This document shows positions 52,629-62,667 of a stretch of DNA of 64,000 bases, piece by piece. Position numbers and translations under genes: made by a program. Source of the stretch: Oculatella sp. LEGE 06141 (lineage in GTDB: Bacteria; Cyanobacteriota; Cyanobacteriia; Elainellales; Elainellaceae); the NCBI RefSeq assembly GCF_015207605.1, contig NZ_JADEWO010000003.1, positions 124,001 through 188,000 of the forward strand. The letters run 5' to 3'. A model generated the notes under the pieces. That model did not search any database. It worked only from the letters and a program-made list of their open reading frames with translations, and was not told where the DNA came from. Position 1 is the stretch's first letter. Every line of letters begins with the position of its first letter.

Positions 52629-54020
52629 TTAGTTGGCAGCAACGCCATCCTCACGGGCAGCACGTTGAACTGCAGCCGACACAACTGCCACGACTCGATC
52701 ATCGAACACAGAAGGAATAATGTGCTCAGCATTGAGGTCGGAGGGCTTGACCAGGGAGGCGATCGCCGCTGCCGCTTCCAAATACATGCTGGTGGTCATG
52801 GTACCCGCCCGACAGTCCAGCGCTCCTCGAAACACGCCTGGAAAGGCCAAAACGTTGTTAATTTGATTGGCATAATCGCTGCGCCCAGTCGCCATCACAG
52901 CCACATCGCCCACTACCAATTCCGGCTGAATTTCAGGAATAGGGTTAGCCATTGCAAACACAATCGCATCTGGAGCCATTGCTTTTACCATCGCAGGGGT
53001 TAACACGCCGGGCGCACTGACCCCCAGGAACACATCAGCATTTACCAGAGCGTTGGCTAGTGAACCGCTTTCAGTTACGGCAAATTCCTGTTTTTGCAGC
53101 GTCAAGTCTGAGCGGCTTGTCGAAAGAATGCCACGAGAGTCGCAGAGGCAAATGCTTCTGGCTCCTGCCTTCCGTAGCAGCCGGGCGATCGCCACTCCAG
53201 CCGCGCCCGCTCCATTAATTACGATCTTGACATTCTCTAGCGACTTCCGCACCAGTTTGAGCGCGTTGAACAAAGCCGCCAATGTCACAATAGCCGTTCC
53301 GTGCTGATCGTCATGAAACACTGGAATATCTAACTCACGCTGCAACCGAGCTTCAATTTCAAAGCAGCGAGGGGCGCTAATGTCTTCTAGATTAATGCCA
53401 CCAAACACCGGAGCGATGTTTTTGATGGTTTCCACAATGGCATCCGTGTCTTGAGTCGCCAGACAAATTGGAAACGCATCAATGCCAGCAAACTCCTTAA
53501 ACAGCATGGCTTTCCCTTCCATCACGGGGAGCGCTCCGGCGGGACCTAAATTTCCTAGCCCCAATACCGCACTTCCATCAGTGACAATGGCAACTGTATT
53601 GCTTTTAATAGTCAATGCGTAGACCTGATCTGGCTCCTCTGCGATCGCCGTACAGACACGACCCACCCCAGGCGTATAAGCCATCGCCAAATCTCCCTGG
53701 TTTCTTAAGGGAAGTTTGCTGTGGACGCTAATTTTGCCGCCCCTGTGCAAATTGAATGTGCGATCGTAAACGTTTAGTACCTTAATGTTGTCAAGCGCCT
53801 TGACGGCTGAGACAATCTTCTCGGCATGTTCAGTACTGGCAGCATCAACGGTAACATCACGAATCAGCGTCTTACGGTTTTGTTCAATCAGATCAATCTG
53901 ACCAATGTTTCCCCCAACGGCGGCGATCGCTTGCGTAACATGCGCCAGCATCCCAGCCTGATGAGGAAGCTGAAACCGAATCGTTAAACTAAAGCTGGGA
54001 TTAGGTGTCAAATTGACCAT
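52629..54020 (-). CDS. Malic enzyme (NAD(P)-dependent, with N-terminal ACT domain)
   Basis: A 463-residue enzyme that decarboxylates malate to pyruvate. The ACT regulatory domain occupies about residues 10-85 (FSLTIRFQLPHQAGMLAHVTQAIA). The catalytic domain shows AYTPGVGRV, the metal site FHDDQHGTA, and the nucleotide site VINGAGAAGVAIARLL with a GAGAAG dinucleotide loop. ACT-fused malic enzymes are common in bacteria. Its cofactor preference, NAD+ or NADP+, is not decided here. Cytoplasmic. Confidence 0.92.
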   Translation of the reverse strand: MVNLTPNPSFSLTIRFQLPHQAGMLAHVTQAIAAVGGNIGQIDLIEQNRKTLIRDVTVDAASTEHAEKIVSAVKALDNIKVLNVYDRTFNLHRGGKISVHSKLPLRNQGDLAMAYTPGVGRVCTAIAEEPDQVYALTIKSNTVAIVTDGSAVLGLGNLGPAGALPVMEGKAMLFKEFAGIDAFPICLATQDTDAIVETIKNIAPVFGGINLEDISAPRCFEIEARLQRELDIPVFHDDQHGTAIVTLAALFNALKLVRKSLENVKIVINGAGAAGVAIARLLRKAGARSICLCDSRGILSTSRSDLTLQKQEFAVTESGSLANALVNADVFLGVSAPGVLTPAMVKAMAPDAIVFAMANPIPEIQPELVVGDVAVMATGRSDYANQINNVLAFPGVFRGALDCRAGTMTTSMYLEAAAAIASLVKPSDLNAEHIIPSVFDDRVVAVVSAAVQRAAREDGVAAN

Positions 54021-54190
54021 AGGAGTGCTGTTTTTCTCTAAATGGGCGTAGCCTCTATTGCTAGATCTGCTTTGAGAACTAGTCAGGACTCTGAAGCGGT
54101 TGTCCCTAGCTTAGGGGATGATTAAGCTCATGATTGTACCCAGTCACACCGACATGTTGCTACCGTTGACGACTTAGCCTGAACTGGTTT

Positions 54191-54637
54191 ATGCCAAGCT
54201 TATATACAGAAATTGAGATCAACGCTCCCAAGACAGCCGTTTGGCAAGCACTGATTCGCAAGCAAGATTGGCTCAAGTGGAATACGTTTTTGTACGATCG
54301 CGACGCAACCAAAGCATTCGTGCAGGGAAAAACGGTTTTTTTGTCACTGAGACGACTGGCAGAAGAAGCAGAAACCGAGTTTGAACCAATGGTAACCCTG
54401 CTTCAGCCAGAAACCTGTCTGGTCTGGGTTTATTCTGCTCCTGGATTTCGCAGCGAACATGTCTTTGAGCTACAAGATGTAGGCCGACAACGAACCAAGT
54501 ACATCCACCGAGAAACCTTTTCTGGAACGGTGTCACGCCTGTTTTTAGTTTTTTTGCGGCAAGATGAGCAGCAAGGCTTAAGGCGAATGGCGAGAGAGTT
54601 GAAGCGGCATGTTGAGGATGCTAGACCAGGCTGGTGA
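54191..54637 (+). CDS. SRPBCC-fold protein (polyketide cyclase/START-like)
   Basis: A 148-residue protein of the SRPBCC (helix-grip) ligand-binding superfamily: begins TEIEINAPKTAVWQALIRKQDWLKWN, the common N-terminal block, with VWVYSAPGFRSEHVFEL and a C-terminal helix. It probably binds a hydrophobic ligand in a central cavity; the ligand is unknown. Convergent with the LysR gene. Confidence 0.85.
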   Translation: MPSLYTEIEINAPKTAVWQALIRKQDWLKWNTFLYDRDATKAFVQGKTVFLSLRRLAEEAETEFEPMVTLLQPETCLVWVYSAPGFRSEHVFELQDVGRQRTKYIHRETFSGTVSRLFLVFLRQDEQQGLRRMARELKRHVEDARPGW

Positions 54638-54666
54638 GCGGCATCATTGATGGAAAGGCTTCTCTT

Positions 54667-55593
54667 CTATGATTTTTCTTTAGCCAGCACTCCTTCCCCC
54701 AATTCACGCGCCGCCTCTTGTAGATATTGCAAAAACGTATTGGCCACAACAGAAAGCTGCTTTCCAGCAAGATAAACCGTGTACCACTGCCGCTGGATGG
54801 GAAAGCCCTGTACGTCTAACACCGTCAGCGCGCCGCTTGTGCCCTCCATAGACAGGACATGGTGAGAGAGGATAGATAACCCTAACCCTGCGGCGATCGC
54901 CTGCTTAATTGCCTCATTGCTGCCTAACTCTAACCGCACTTTTACGGTTAGATTGTTCTCATCCAAAAGCTGTTGAACGGCTCGCCGGGTACCTGAGCCA
55001 GGTTCTCGCATGATAAAGGGTTCTTCGGCAAATCGTTTCAGCGGAATCGATTTTTCGTTTGCCAGCGGATGATTGCTGGGGGCAAGCACCACCAGTGGAT
55101 TGTCTAAAAACGGATGTGTCTTGATATCCAGATGGGAGGGCAGTTGGGTCATAACATACAAATCATCCTGGTTGTTCGCCAGTCGATCGATCACACGTTC
55201 ATGGTTAGTTACCGTGAGCGATACATCAATACCTGGATAAAGCTGACAAAACGGCCCCAACAGACGTGGCATAAAATACTTGGCCGTGGTGATCACGGCC
55301 AGCCGCAACCGTCCCTGTTTCATGCCCTTCAGATCGGCGATGGTCATTTCTAGTTGCTCAAGTCGGCTGAAGATTTCTTGACACGTAGAAAATAGCTCCC
55401 GTCCAGCATCGGTTAAAAAAAGGCGCTTACCTACCTGCTCAAACAGCGGTAGACCGATCGCTTTAGTGAGCTGCTTGACCTGCATGGATACCGTCGGCTG
55501 GGTCAGAAACAATTCTTCAGCCGCTCTTGTAAAGCTGCCATGACGGGCAGTCGCTTCAAAAACTTTTAGTTGATGCAGAGTGGCATGAATCAA
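54667..55593 (-). CDS. LysR-type regulator, CmpR/CcmR-like
   Basis: A 308-residue LysR regulator. The winged helix-turn-helix occupies about residues 5-65 (LHQLKVFEATARHGSFTRAAEELFLTQPTVSMQVKQL). The effector-binding domain (AVITTAKYFMPRLLGPFCQLYPGIDVSLTVTNHERVI) closely resembles cyanobacterial carbon-concentration regulators such as CmpR. The start is TTG at 55593, since no in-frame ATG exists near the family start; a GAGGA ribosome-binding site lies nine bases before it. Its likely targets are inorganic carbon uptake or assimilation genes, none adjacent. Confidence 0.9.
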   Translation of the reverse strand: MIHATLHQLKVFEATARHGSFTRAAEELFLTQPTVSMQVKQLTKAIGLPLFEQVGKRLFLTDAGRELFSTCQEIFSRLEQLEMTIADLKGMKQGRLRLAVITTAKYFMPRLLGPFCQLYPGIDVSLTVTNHERVIDRLANNQDDLYVMTQLPSHLDIKTHPFLDNPLVVLAPSNHPLANEKSIPLKRFAEEPFIMREPGSGTRRAVQQLLDENNLTVKVRLELGSNEAIKQAIAAGLGLSILSHHVLSMEGTSGALTVLDVQGFPIQRQWYTVYLAGKQLSVVANTFLQYLQEAARELGEGVLAKEKS

Positions 55594-55938
55594 GTGTCGT
55601 CATCCTCAAAAACCATAGAGAAAAGACTAACATAAATAACATATCTAGTGATTTTAATCTATGATTTTTGGCGCTACTATAACAGCACTGGCAAGTCTAC
55701 TGGTTCCCTTCCAACCTGCGTTATGCAACTCAAGCAAATTGCCAGGTCAAGCTGAAACGACCGCTCCGCTTGCGGTTCCTTCCAGTTTGAGCAAGGTTGT
55801 TTTGGGTTGCGTAACGCTTTTCCAGCATTCGCAGACTCATGCGCGTCTGATCGCGTCAGGTTGATGGGCAACTAAACGCATCTTTCCCGACAGGCGGGGG
55901 CGATCGCCTGTTCCGGTTTGCAGATAACCCACTGATGT
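55594..55938. other. Intergenic region between LysR and HEAT-repeat genes
   Basis: About 345 bases. A 67-codon plus-strand frame at 55661-55864 has no family features. It contains the LysR promoter region, where an autoregulatory T-N11-A site would be expected, but none was identified with confidence. Confidence 0.35.
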
Positions 55939-56688
55939 TTACAGGAATCCTTCTAGCTCTAGCTCTTCAACCACCTGCAACCCTCTGGGATCGCCTACCT
56001 TAAGAATGGCTGATTTAGCATCTTCACGAACTCCCATTTCCTGGTCTTCTGCGAACGCCTCAATCAATGCGTCGATCGCAGTAGCATAAATTACATTGGA
56101 CGGCAGTTCGCGACACAGTTGGCCAATCGTCCAGGCGCAGTTGCTTCGTACCGCTGCAATGGGGTCTTGCCGCAATGCTTCAATTAACGGCGGCATGGCT
56201 GCGACAATGGTTTCATAGCTAATTGCCATTTGCGCCAACGAGCTGGCAGCCCACAGGCGAACGGCGGATATATCGGTTTTGAGCGCGTCAATCAATGGTT
56301 CTAGCGAACGGCGATCGCGGCAATTGCCCAACGCCCACACAATACCCTTACGGACATAGCCGTTCCAATCTCGCTGAAGTTGCACGATTAGCGGCTCCAC
56401 CGCGACAGCGCTGGGGTTGCGCCCCAGGGCGTAGGCGGCACTAACGCGGATTAATGGACAGGCATCTGTTAACAGCTCGATCAGCGCTGGAATGGCTCGC
56501 TCGTCTTCAATTTCACAAAACGCTCGGGCAGCCAGCATTCGCTGCTGGTTTTGGGGAGCGCCCAACAAGGCCAGCATGGCTTCTGGATCGGGCTTAGGCG
56601 TTTCTGTCTCAGCGCTAAGCGGACCCAGTTTGTCTAAAGGACTCTCTAGATCGGCATCCAGCACCGTGAGTTCGTCTTCGTCATACAT
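55939..56688 (-). CDS. HEAT-repeat protein
   Basis: A 249-residue protein made of PBS-lyase-type HEAT repeats, e.g. DERAIPALIELLTDACPLIRVSAAYALGR, AVEPLIVQLQRDWNGYVRKGIVWALGN and SLEPLIDALKTDISAVRLWAASSLAQ. About five units follow an acidic N-terminus. These fold into a solenoid for protein binding. In cyanobacteria such proteins include phycobilin lyases and other assembly factors, but lyase function is not implied here and no phycobilisome gene is nearby. Confidence 0.88.
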   Translation of the reverse strand: MYDEDELTVLDADLESPLDKLGPLSAETETPKPDPEAMLALLGAPQNQQRMLAARAFCEIEDERAIPALIELLTDACPLIRVSAAYALGRNPSAVAVEPLIVQLQRDWNGYVRKGIVWALGNCRDRRSLEPLIDALKTDISAVRLWAASSLAQMAISYETIVAAMPPLIEALRQDPIAAVRSNCAWTIGQLCRELPSNVIYATAIDALIEAFAEDQEMGVREDAKSAILKVGDPRGLQVVEELELEGFL

Positions 56689-57167
56689 ATAGCCACTTTA
56701 CAGCAAAGCTTATGCTCCGATCAGTGCTAAAGGATAGAGTCTACACAAATCAAGCGATCGCCTTTGTGATCAATGATTACTATTTGTGGAAGTGAGGTTG
56801 TGGAAGTGAGCTTGCACAGCTCAACCCCTCAGGATTTCGCGTCTCGTGCAAATGTTTTATTCGAATAGCCTGCCAAAAATATATATTGGATCTAGGAGCA
56901 TGTTAACTTGCTTGGCTTCGTCCTGATTTTTAAGGATCTACAACACCGTCAGCTCATGATAGAAAAAAAGCTGGGTCAGATTGCTATCTGGTTTGCAGGC
57001 AGATGCTCAGGCATTCACTGGAATCCATTTTTTCTATAGATTAGGACGACATTGCTGTCACCAACTGCACGCTGAACCTGAGTTCACCGTGTAGTTGTGG
57101 GAATAGGCTTCGACCATGCAGCAATGGCCTGGATTTGAGCAGAATTTGGATTGATAGAGACGATCTA
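56689..57167. other. Intergenic region upstream of the DICT-GAF kinase
   Basis: About 480 bases between divergent genes. No gene or recognised RNA. A micro-ORF with an upstream TAGGAG sequence begins at an ATG near 56900 and codes MLTCLASS before a stop, too short to judge. Confidence 0.35.
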
Positions 57168-59192
57168 ATGAGCATCCCTACTTCCGTGCTGGAAGAGTTA
57201 CTGCAAAACTCACCATCCCTGCGCCCACAAATCTATTTCAAATCCTCGTTGACTGCGCTTTCTCATGCCATGGAGGATCTGGTATTGGCAGGAAGCGCCA
57301 GCAGCCAGCCCCTTGTCATTGCTAGCTTCCAGCGGGAGCGGTTTTATCGGCAGGAAGCACACCGTTACGAGCGGGTTGCAGCACTGTCGCCCCAGGTGTA
57401 TGTTCTGGCTGCTCCAGAAACCAGTTTTTCCAACGACTCTAAGCAGTACGAAACGATCGCCTTTGAGCCAACCGATCAGCTCAGCCACGAGTGGCACCTG
57501 GTCGTCATTAGCGATCAGTATTCGGCCTGCCTTATTTGTCGAGAACGGCAAGTCCTTTCGCCAGAAATGTCGGATGAACCGCTTCACATGGATCAAACTC
57601 GCCGCTTTGAGGGAGTCTGGACGTTCGATCGGCAGGTTAGCTGTCAGGCCGCAGATATTTTGCTGAATCGAATTCAGGTCTATCGCCCTGAACTGAAGGC
57701 CAAAATCCAAAAAGCTAGAGCAAAATTAATTGCCGAAGTCCCGTCTGGTGTGCGAGAAGTCGATCCAGATCCCTTTGCCCAACGGTTGATTACCTACCTG
57801 CAAGCAGGGCAATACAAGCTGCTAAAAGCCTATCGTTCTATTTCGGCACAGGAACGAAAAGAAAGACTGGTGAACTCGATTACGGCTGCCATTCGGCGAT
57901 CGCTTGATCCCAACGAGATCTTTAAAGTTGCTGTCAAAGAACTGGGTCAAGCCAGTCAAGCCTGCCGCTGTTTAATTTACCGCTGCAAAGCCACAGATGC
58001 GACGACGACAATAATTCACGAATCGTTGTCTGATCCAGCCATTCAATCCCTGGTTGGGCAAACGTGGTTGCTCCAAGATAATCCGCTGTTTCAAGCCGTT
58101 GTTAAAACGCTCGATCCGGTTTCAATTGTTGACACTCAGCACGAAACCCAACACAACCTGGAACCTATTCAAGCGCTTGTCGATCGCTGGCGTATTCGGT
58201 CATGGCTGATTGTTCCGGTGCTGTATCAAGGGCGGCTGTTGGGAGTGGTCGAATTGCATCATTGTCAGGCCGCTCCTCATGCCTGGTCAGAACACGAGAT
58301 CGATTTGGTAGAGGCGATCGCTACACAGCTTGGTGTGGCTCTCATTCAGGCTGAATCCTATGCCAATTTAGAAGATCTCAATCAGCAATTAGAAGCGCTA
58401 GAGCGAACCCGTAGCAACCTGATTGCCATCACCGGACACGAGCTGCGAACGCCCCTTTCTACTATTCAGGTATGCCTTGAAAGCCTCGCCAGCGAACCTG
58501 ATATGCCCCTGGAAATGCGACAGGTGATGCTGAGTACAGCCCTCACAGATGCCGAGCGAATGCGGAGCCTGGTGCAAGATTTTCTCACCCTGTCGCGTTT
58601 GGAAAGTGGACGGGTGCAATGGCATCTAGAACCTCTCGCACTTGATGAATGCGTTGATTTGGCCTTGAGCAGCATTCGCACGCGGCAAGACAGCAATGGT
58701 ATTCCTCGAATTGAAACCCATGTTCCCCTGGAATTGCCTCTCGTGCGAGCAGATGGTGAATGGCTTGTAGAAGCGTTATCCAAACTGTTAGATAATGCCT
58801 GCAAGTTTACAGAGCCGGAAGGGCGCGTTGTGATTGAGGCTAAACCCAACGGGGGCAAAATGCTGGAAGTGACGATCGCAGATACGGGGCGAGGCATTGA
58901 ACCCAACCGACTAGAAGCGGTGTTCGATCGCTTCTATCAGGAAGAAGGAGCATTACGGCGGACGGCGGGTGGTACTGGGTTGGGGCTGGCGATTTGCCGG
59001 CAAATTGTGCTTGGTCTGGGAGGGCAAATTTGGGCAGAGTCCGCAGGGCGAGATCAGGGCAGTCGCTTTCACCTCACCATTCCCATCGCACAATCTGACT
59101 CGTCGGAACCGGAAGCCACTCCTAAACTAAGCTCTCCCTCTCGCGTTGCGGGCAAAAGCCGCCGTTCCAGCAGTCGGGCAACGTTACGATAA
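57168..59192 (+). CDS. DICT-GAF sensor histidine kinase
   Basis: A 674-residue soluble hybrid sensor kinase. Residues about 20-160 form a DICT-type sensory domain (SLTALSHAMEDLVL; HEWHLVVISDQYSACLICRER). A GAF domain lies at about 240-395. The HisKA domain has its phospho-acceptor in ITGHELRTPLST. The ATPase domain shows the N-box LLDNACKF, G1 DTGRGIEP and G2 GGTGLGLAI. It has no membrane helix. The ATG at 57168 was chosen over a start 11 codons upstream. No cognate response regulator is adjacent. Confidence 0.9.
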   Translation: MSIPTSVLEELLQNSPSLRPQIYFKSSLTALSHAMEDLVLAGSASSQPLVIASFQRERFYRQEAHRYERVAALSPQVYVLAAPETSFSNDSKQYETIAFEPTDQLSHEWHLVVISDQYSACLICRERQVLSPEMSDEPLHMDQTRRFEGVWTFDRQVSCQAADILLNRIQVYRPELKAKIQKARAKLIAEVPSGVREVDPDPFAQRLITYLQAGQYKLLKAYRSISAQERKERLVNSITAAIRRSLDPNEIFKVAVKELGQASQACRCLIYRCKATDATTTIIHESLSDPAIQSLVGQTWLLQDNPLFQAVVKTLDPVSIVDTQHETQHNLEPIQALVDRWRIRSWLIVPVLYQGRLLGVVELHHCQAAPHAWSEHEIDLVEAIATQLGVALIQAESYANLEDLNQQLEALERTRSNLIAITGHELRTPLSTIQVCLESLASEPDMPLEMRQVMLSTALTDAERMRSLVQDFLTLSRLESGRVQWHLEPLALDECVDLALSSIRTRQDSNGIPRIETHVPLELPLVRADGEWLVEALSKLLDNACKFTEPEGRVVIEAKPNGGKMLEVTIADTGRGIEPNRLEAVFDRFYQEEGALRRTAGGTGLGLAICRQIVLGLGGQIWAESAGRDQGSRFHLTIPIAQSDSSEPEATPKLSSPSRVAGKSRRSSSRATLR

Positions 59193-59223
59193 GCCGTTGG
59201 TCGCTACATTCGTATCTAGAGTA

Positions 59224-59271
59224 TTGATATCCAGACCAATTGATATTCAGACCATTGCTATCCAGTGCTGG
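59224..59271 (+). repeat. Three direct repeats upstream of crtQ
   Basis: TTGATATCCAGACCAA (59224-59239), TTGATATTCAGACCAT (59240-59255) and the shorter TTGCTATCCAG (from 59255) are spaced 16 and 15 bases, about 80-130 bases before the crtQ ATG. They might be tandem binding sites for a regulator. Confidence 0.5.
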
Positions 59272-59350
59272 TGGATAAATCTGCTTTCCCTGATCCCCAG
59301 GGCACTGAATCCCATTACAATCTGTAAAGAAACGGATAAGGAACGGTTGA

Positions 59351-60787
59351 ATGCGAGTTGCGATCGTTGGTGCTGGGCTGGCCGGTATGGCTGCGGCTGT
59401 AGAATTAGTCGATGCTGGTTGCGAGGTTGAAATTTTTGAATCTCGCCCGTTTATTGGTGGCAAAGTCGGCAGTTGGGTTGATGCAGACGGCAACCATATT
59501 GAGATGGGGCTACATGTCTTTTTTGGTTGCTACTATCACCTGTTTTCGTTGATGCAAAAGGTCGGTGCAGGAGAAAACTTGCGCCTCAAAGAACATACCC
59601 ATACCTTTGTGAATCGGGGTGGACAGACGGGCACTCTGGATTTTCGCTTCATCACAGGTGCTCCTTTCAATGGGCTAAAAGCCTTCTTCACTACCTCTCA
59701 ACTATCGCTGCAAGACAAAGCGCAAAATGCGATCGCCCTGGGTACCAGTCCAATTGTGCGCGGATTAATCGATTTTGACGGAGCAATGAAGACGATTCGA
59801 GCGCTAGACCGAATCAGCTTTGCCGATTGGTTTCGCCAGCATGGTGGCTCCAATGGCAGCCTTAAGCGGATGTGGAATCCGATCGCCTATGCGTTGGGCT
59901 TCATTGACACTGAAACGATCTCGGCTCGGTGTATGCTAACGATCTTTCAGCTATTTGCGGCTCGCACCGAAGCCTCAATTTTGCGAATGCTGGAAGGGTC
60001 ACCCCATGAATACTTACACAAACCGCTGCTCGACTATTTAGAAGCGCGAGGCGCTAAGGTTCATACCCGTCGGGGCGTGCGGCAAATTCTGTTTGCGGGT
60101 GAGGGGGCGGAAACCAGAGTGACAGGTTTGGCGATCGCCAATGGTGACAACCAGGACACCGTTGTGGCCGATGCCTATCTCTGCGCCTGCGATGTTCCCG
60201 GCATCCAACGCCTGCTGCCGCCGGAATGGCGAACCTGGTCTGAATTCGATAACATCTACAAGCTTGATACGGTTCCCGTTGCGACGGTGCAACTTCGGTT
60301 TGATGGTTGGGTTACTGAATTGCACAACCACGCTGAGCGCAACCAGCTCGACCACGCCGCAGGGATGGACAACTTACTCTATACGCCCGATGCAGATTTC
60401 TCCTGCTTCGCAGACTTAGCGCTGACCAGCCCCAGCGACTATTATCGCCAAGGGCAAGGGTCTCTGTTACAGGTGGTGTTAACACCGGGCGATCCGTTCA
60501 TTAAACAAAACAATGAGGCGATCGCTCAGCATGTCCTCAAGCAAGTCCACGATCTATTCCCCTCCTCCAGAGACTTGAACATGACCTGGTACAGCGTTGT
60601 TAAACTGGCTCAATCGCTATATCGAGAAGCCCCCGGCATGGATCTCTATCGTCCGGCTCAAAAAACACCCATCGCCAACTTCTTCCTGGCTGGTAGCTAT
60701 ACGCAGCAAGACTACATCGACAGCATGGAAGGCGCTACTATTTCAGGCGAACAGGCCGCAAAGGCCATCCTGAACGGTGTAGGGTAG
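59351..60787 (+). CDS. crtQ: 9,9'-di-cis-zeta-carotene desaturase CrtQ
   Basis: A 478-residue FAD enzyme converting zeta-carotene to lycopene, acting at thylakoid or plasma membrane with plastoquinone as acceptor. The Rossmann FAD motif opens the protein ([17 protein letters not shown]). Family blocks are [27 protein letters not shown] and the C-terminal [25 protein letters not shown]. It groups with plant ZDS-type CrtQ, not the bacterial CrtI type. The ATG is at 59351. An SRPBCC gene follows, a gene order seen in other cyanobacteria. Confidence 0.95.
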   Translation: MRVAIVGAGLAGMAAAVELVDAGCEVEIFESRPFIGGKVGSWVDADGNHIEMGLHVFFGCYYHLFSLMQKVGAGENLRLKEHTHTFVNRGGQTGTLDFRFITGAPFNGLKAFFTTSQLSLQDKAQNAIALGTSPIVRGLIDFDGAMKTIRALDRISFADWFRQHGGSNGSLKRMWNPIAYALGFIDTETISARCMLTIFQLFAARTEASILRMLEGSPHEYLHKPLLDYLEARGAKVHTRRGVRQILFAGEGAETRVTGLAIANGDNQDTVVADAYLCACDVPGIQRLLPPEWRTWSEFDNIYKLDTVPVATVQLRFDGWVTELHNHAERNQLDHAAGMDNLLYTPDADFSCFADLALTSPSDYYRQGQGSLLQVVLTPGDPFIKQNNEAIAQHVLKQVHDLFPSSRDLNMTWYSVVKLAQSLYREAPGMDLYRPAQKTPIANFFLAGSYTQQDYIDSMEGATISGEQAAKAILNGVG

Positions 60788-60873
60788 TAGGGGATAGGGT
60801 ATGCATTCCCATCAGGTTAATGCCTTGCGCTTGTTCGACTCTTAACTGTTGCCTACTCTTAATCCACCTCCTT

Positions 60874-61332
60874 ATGTCCGACTGGCTAGAACACAGCGTC
60901 CAAATCGAAGTTGAAACGCCCATTGATTCAGTCTGGGGGCTCTGGTCGGATCTCGAACAGATGCCCCGCTGGATGAAATGGATCGATTCCGTCAAAATTT
61001 TAGAAGACAACCCAGAGTTGTCGCGTTGGAAACTAGCCACGGGGGGGTTAGAGTTTAGCTGGCTATCCCGCATCCTCAAACAGGTTCCCAATCAAATCAT
61101 CCAGTGGGAATCGGTAGACGGCTTGCCCAACCGGGGTGCAATTCGGTTTTACGATCGCGGCGATAGCAGCATCGTCAAACTGACAGTAGCTTACGCAATC
61201 CCTGGCTTTTTGGGTCGGCTGATGGACGATTTATTCTTAGGTCGAGTCGTTGAGTCTACACTAAAAGCTGACATGGAACGCTTTCGGGAATATGCTCTGC
61301 AAGCAAAGGCCAACCAGGAACAAGCACTTTAA
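60874..61332 (+). CDS. SRPBCC-fold protein linked to crtQ
   Basis: A 152-residue protein of the SRPBCC superfamily (WLEHSVQIEVETPIDSVWGLWSDLEQMPRWMKWIDSV, then FYDRGDSSIVKLTVAYAIPG). The ATG at 60874 was chosen over an 18-codon extension. It lies 87 bases after crtQ on the same strand. Such genes accompany zeta-carotene desaturase in other cyanobacteria, so a role in binding carotenoid or quinone is possible, but unproved. Confidence 0.85.
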   Translation: MSDWLEHSVQIEVETPIDSVWGLWSDLEQMPRWMKWIDSVKILEDNPELSRWKLATGGLEFSWLSRILKQVPNQIIQWESVDGLPNRGAIRFYDRGDSSIVKLTVAYAIPGFLGRLMDDLFLGRVVESTLKADMERFREYALQAKANQEQAL

Positions 61333-61896
61333 CCCGCCGCTTTCCTGGTTGCATCGTTTCAATCTGTGGTTTAACAGATGTGGTTTAACAAAATAGACTT
61401 ATCCGGCTGCATTTTGTTCAATGCACTAATCTGTATCACGAATTGCATGCCTGGTAAATTCACTGCTCACATACACACTGCTCACATACACACAACAGTG
61501 TCCCATTGGGGCAGTACCCAGAGCTAATCTACTAGCGTAGCGAAGTTTCGCTGTATAGAGGATAATACTGAGGAAAAGCAGAATTGAAGCAGACAGAAGA
61601 TGCCAGGATTGATACACTACTAATTTCGCTCTTAGCGCACCCACTCTCAACATTGGCTGCAAACGCTGTCCTCATTACGCTCGGTTGTGGCTCAAGCATC
61701 TCATTACCCCAAAGGAGTAAGCCCGTATTAAACAACATAAAGCGGCATTATCTGATCAATTAACAACCTTCCTTTCTGATGTCCGTTGCATTAGAAAAAT
61801 TTTAGAATCGTTGCTTATAATCTGTACAGGAATCTTCGTAATTTCTAGTCAGGTTACTTCTTTCGTCTCGCCACCCGTCGTTAAACTTATTTAGCA
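61333..61896. other. Intergenic region upstream of rpaA
   Basis: About 560 bases with no convincing gene. A 15-bp exact tandem duplication (ACTGCTCACATACAC at 61462-61476 and 61477-61491) lies here. TATAAT at 61816-61821 is a plausible -10 box for rpaA, without a clear -35. Confidence 0.45.
61462..61491. repeat. Exact 15-bp tandem duplication
   Basis: ACTGCTCACATACAC occurs twice without a spacer at 61462-61476 and 61477-61491. No coding role recognised; possibly slippage. Confidence 0.7.
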
Positions 61897-62640
61897 ATGC
61901 CCCGGATACTCGTCATCGACGATGACCCTGCAATTTCAGAATTGGTCGCAGTCAACCTAGAGATGGCTGGCTATGACGTTAGCCAGGCAGCAGATGGTAT
62001 CAAGGGTCAAGCTTTAGCCCTCCAGCTCTTGCCAGATCTCATCATGTTGGACTTGATGTTGCCAAAAGTAGATGGCTTCACGGTATGTCAGCGCTTGCGT
62101 CGTGATGAACGGACGGCTGATATCCCGGTCTTGATGCTAACCGCTTTGGGTCAAACACAAGACAAGGTAGAAGGCTTTAATGCAGGGGCAGACGATTACT
62201 TAACAAAACCCTTTGAAGTTGAAGAGATGCTGGCGCGAGTTCGGGCTTTACTACGACGAACCGATCGCATTCCCCAGGCAGCTAAACACAGCGAAATCTT
62301 GAACTATGGTCCCCTAACGCTTGTACCAGAGCGGCTTGAGGCCATTTGGTTTGACCAAACGGTAAAGCTAACGCATTTGGAGTTTGAGTTGCTCCACTGT
62401 TTGCTGCAACGTCACGGCCAAACTGTCTCGCCGAGCGAAATCCTTAAAGAAGTGTGGGGCTACGATCCAGATGATGACATTGAAACCATTAGAGTTCATG
62501 TGCGGCATTTGCGAACCAAACTAGAACCCGATCCGCGTCATCCACGATACATCAAGACGGTATATGGAGCGGGTTACTGTTTAGAACTACCCGCCAGTGG
62601 GCAGGCGACAGGCGATACCGAATCGTCTACTGTCGCCTAG
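61897..62640 (+). CDS. rpaA: Circadian output response regulator RpaA
   Basis: A 247-residue OmpR-type response regulator. The receiver has the acidic pair in VIDDDPAIS, the phospho-acceptor Asp in LIMLDLMLP and the lysine in [11 protein letters not shown]. The DNA-binding winged helix follows, with [44 protein letters not shown]. Long stretches match RpaA, the master regulator that connects the KaiABC clock, through SasA, to gene expression. The ATG is at 61897. Confidence 0.95.
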   Translation: MPRILVIDDDPAISELVAVNLEMAGYDVSQAADGIKGQALALQLLPDLIMLDLMLPKVDGFTVCQRLRRDERTADIPVLMLTALGQTQDKVEGFNAGADDYLTKPFEVEEMLARVRALLRRTDRIPQAAKHSEILNYGPLTLVPERLEAIWFDQTVKLTHLEFELLHCLLQRHGQTVSPSEILKEVWGYDPDDDIETIRVHVRHLRTKLEPDPRHPRYIKTVYGAGYCLELPASGQATGDTESSTVA

Positions 62641-62667
62641 CCTACATAGCAGGTCAGAAATCGGACA

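Noticed and set aside
61426-61662. 78-codon minus-strand frame upstream of rpaA
   Set aside because: Its end spans the 15-bp tandem duplication and it has no domain features; likely noncoding.
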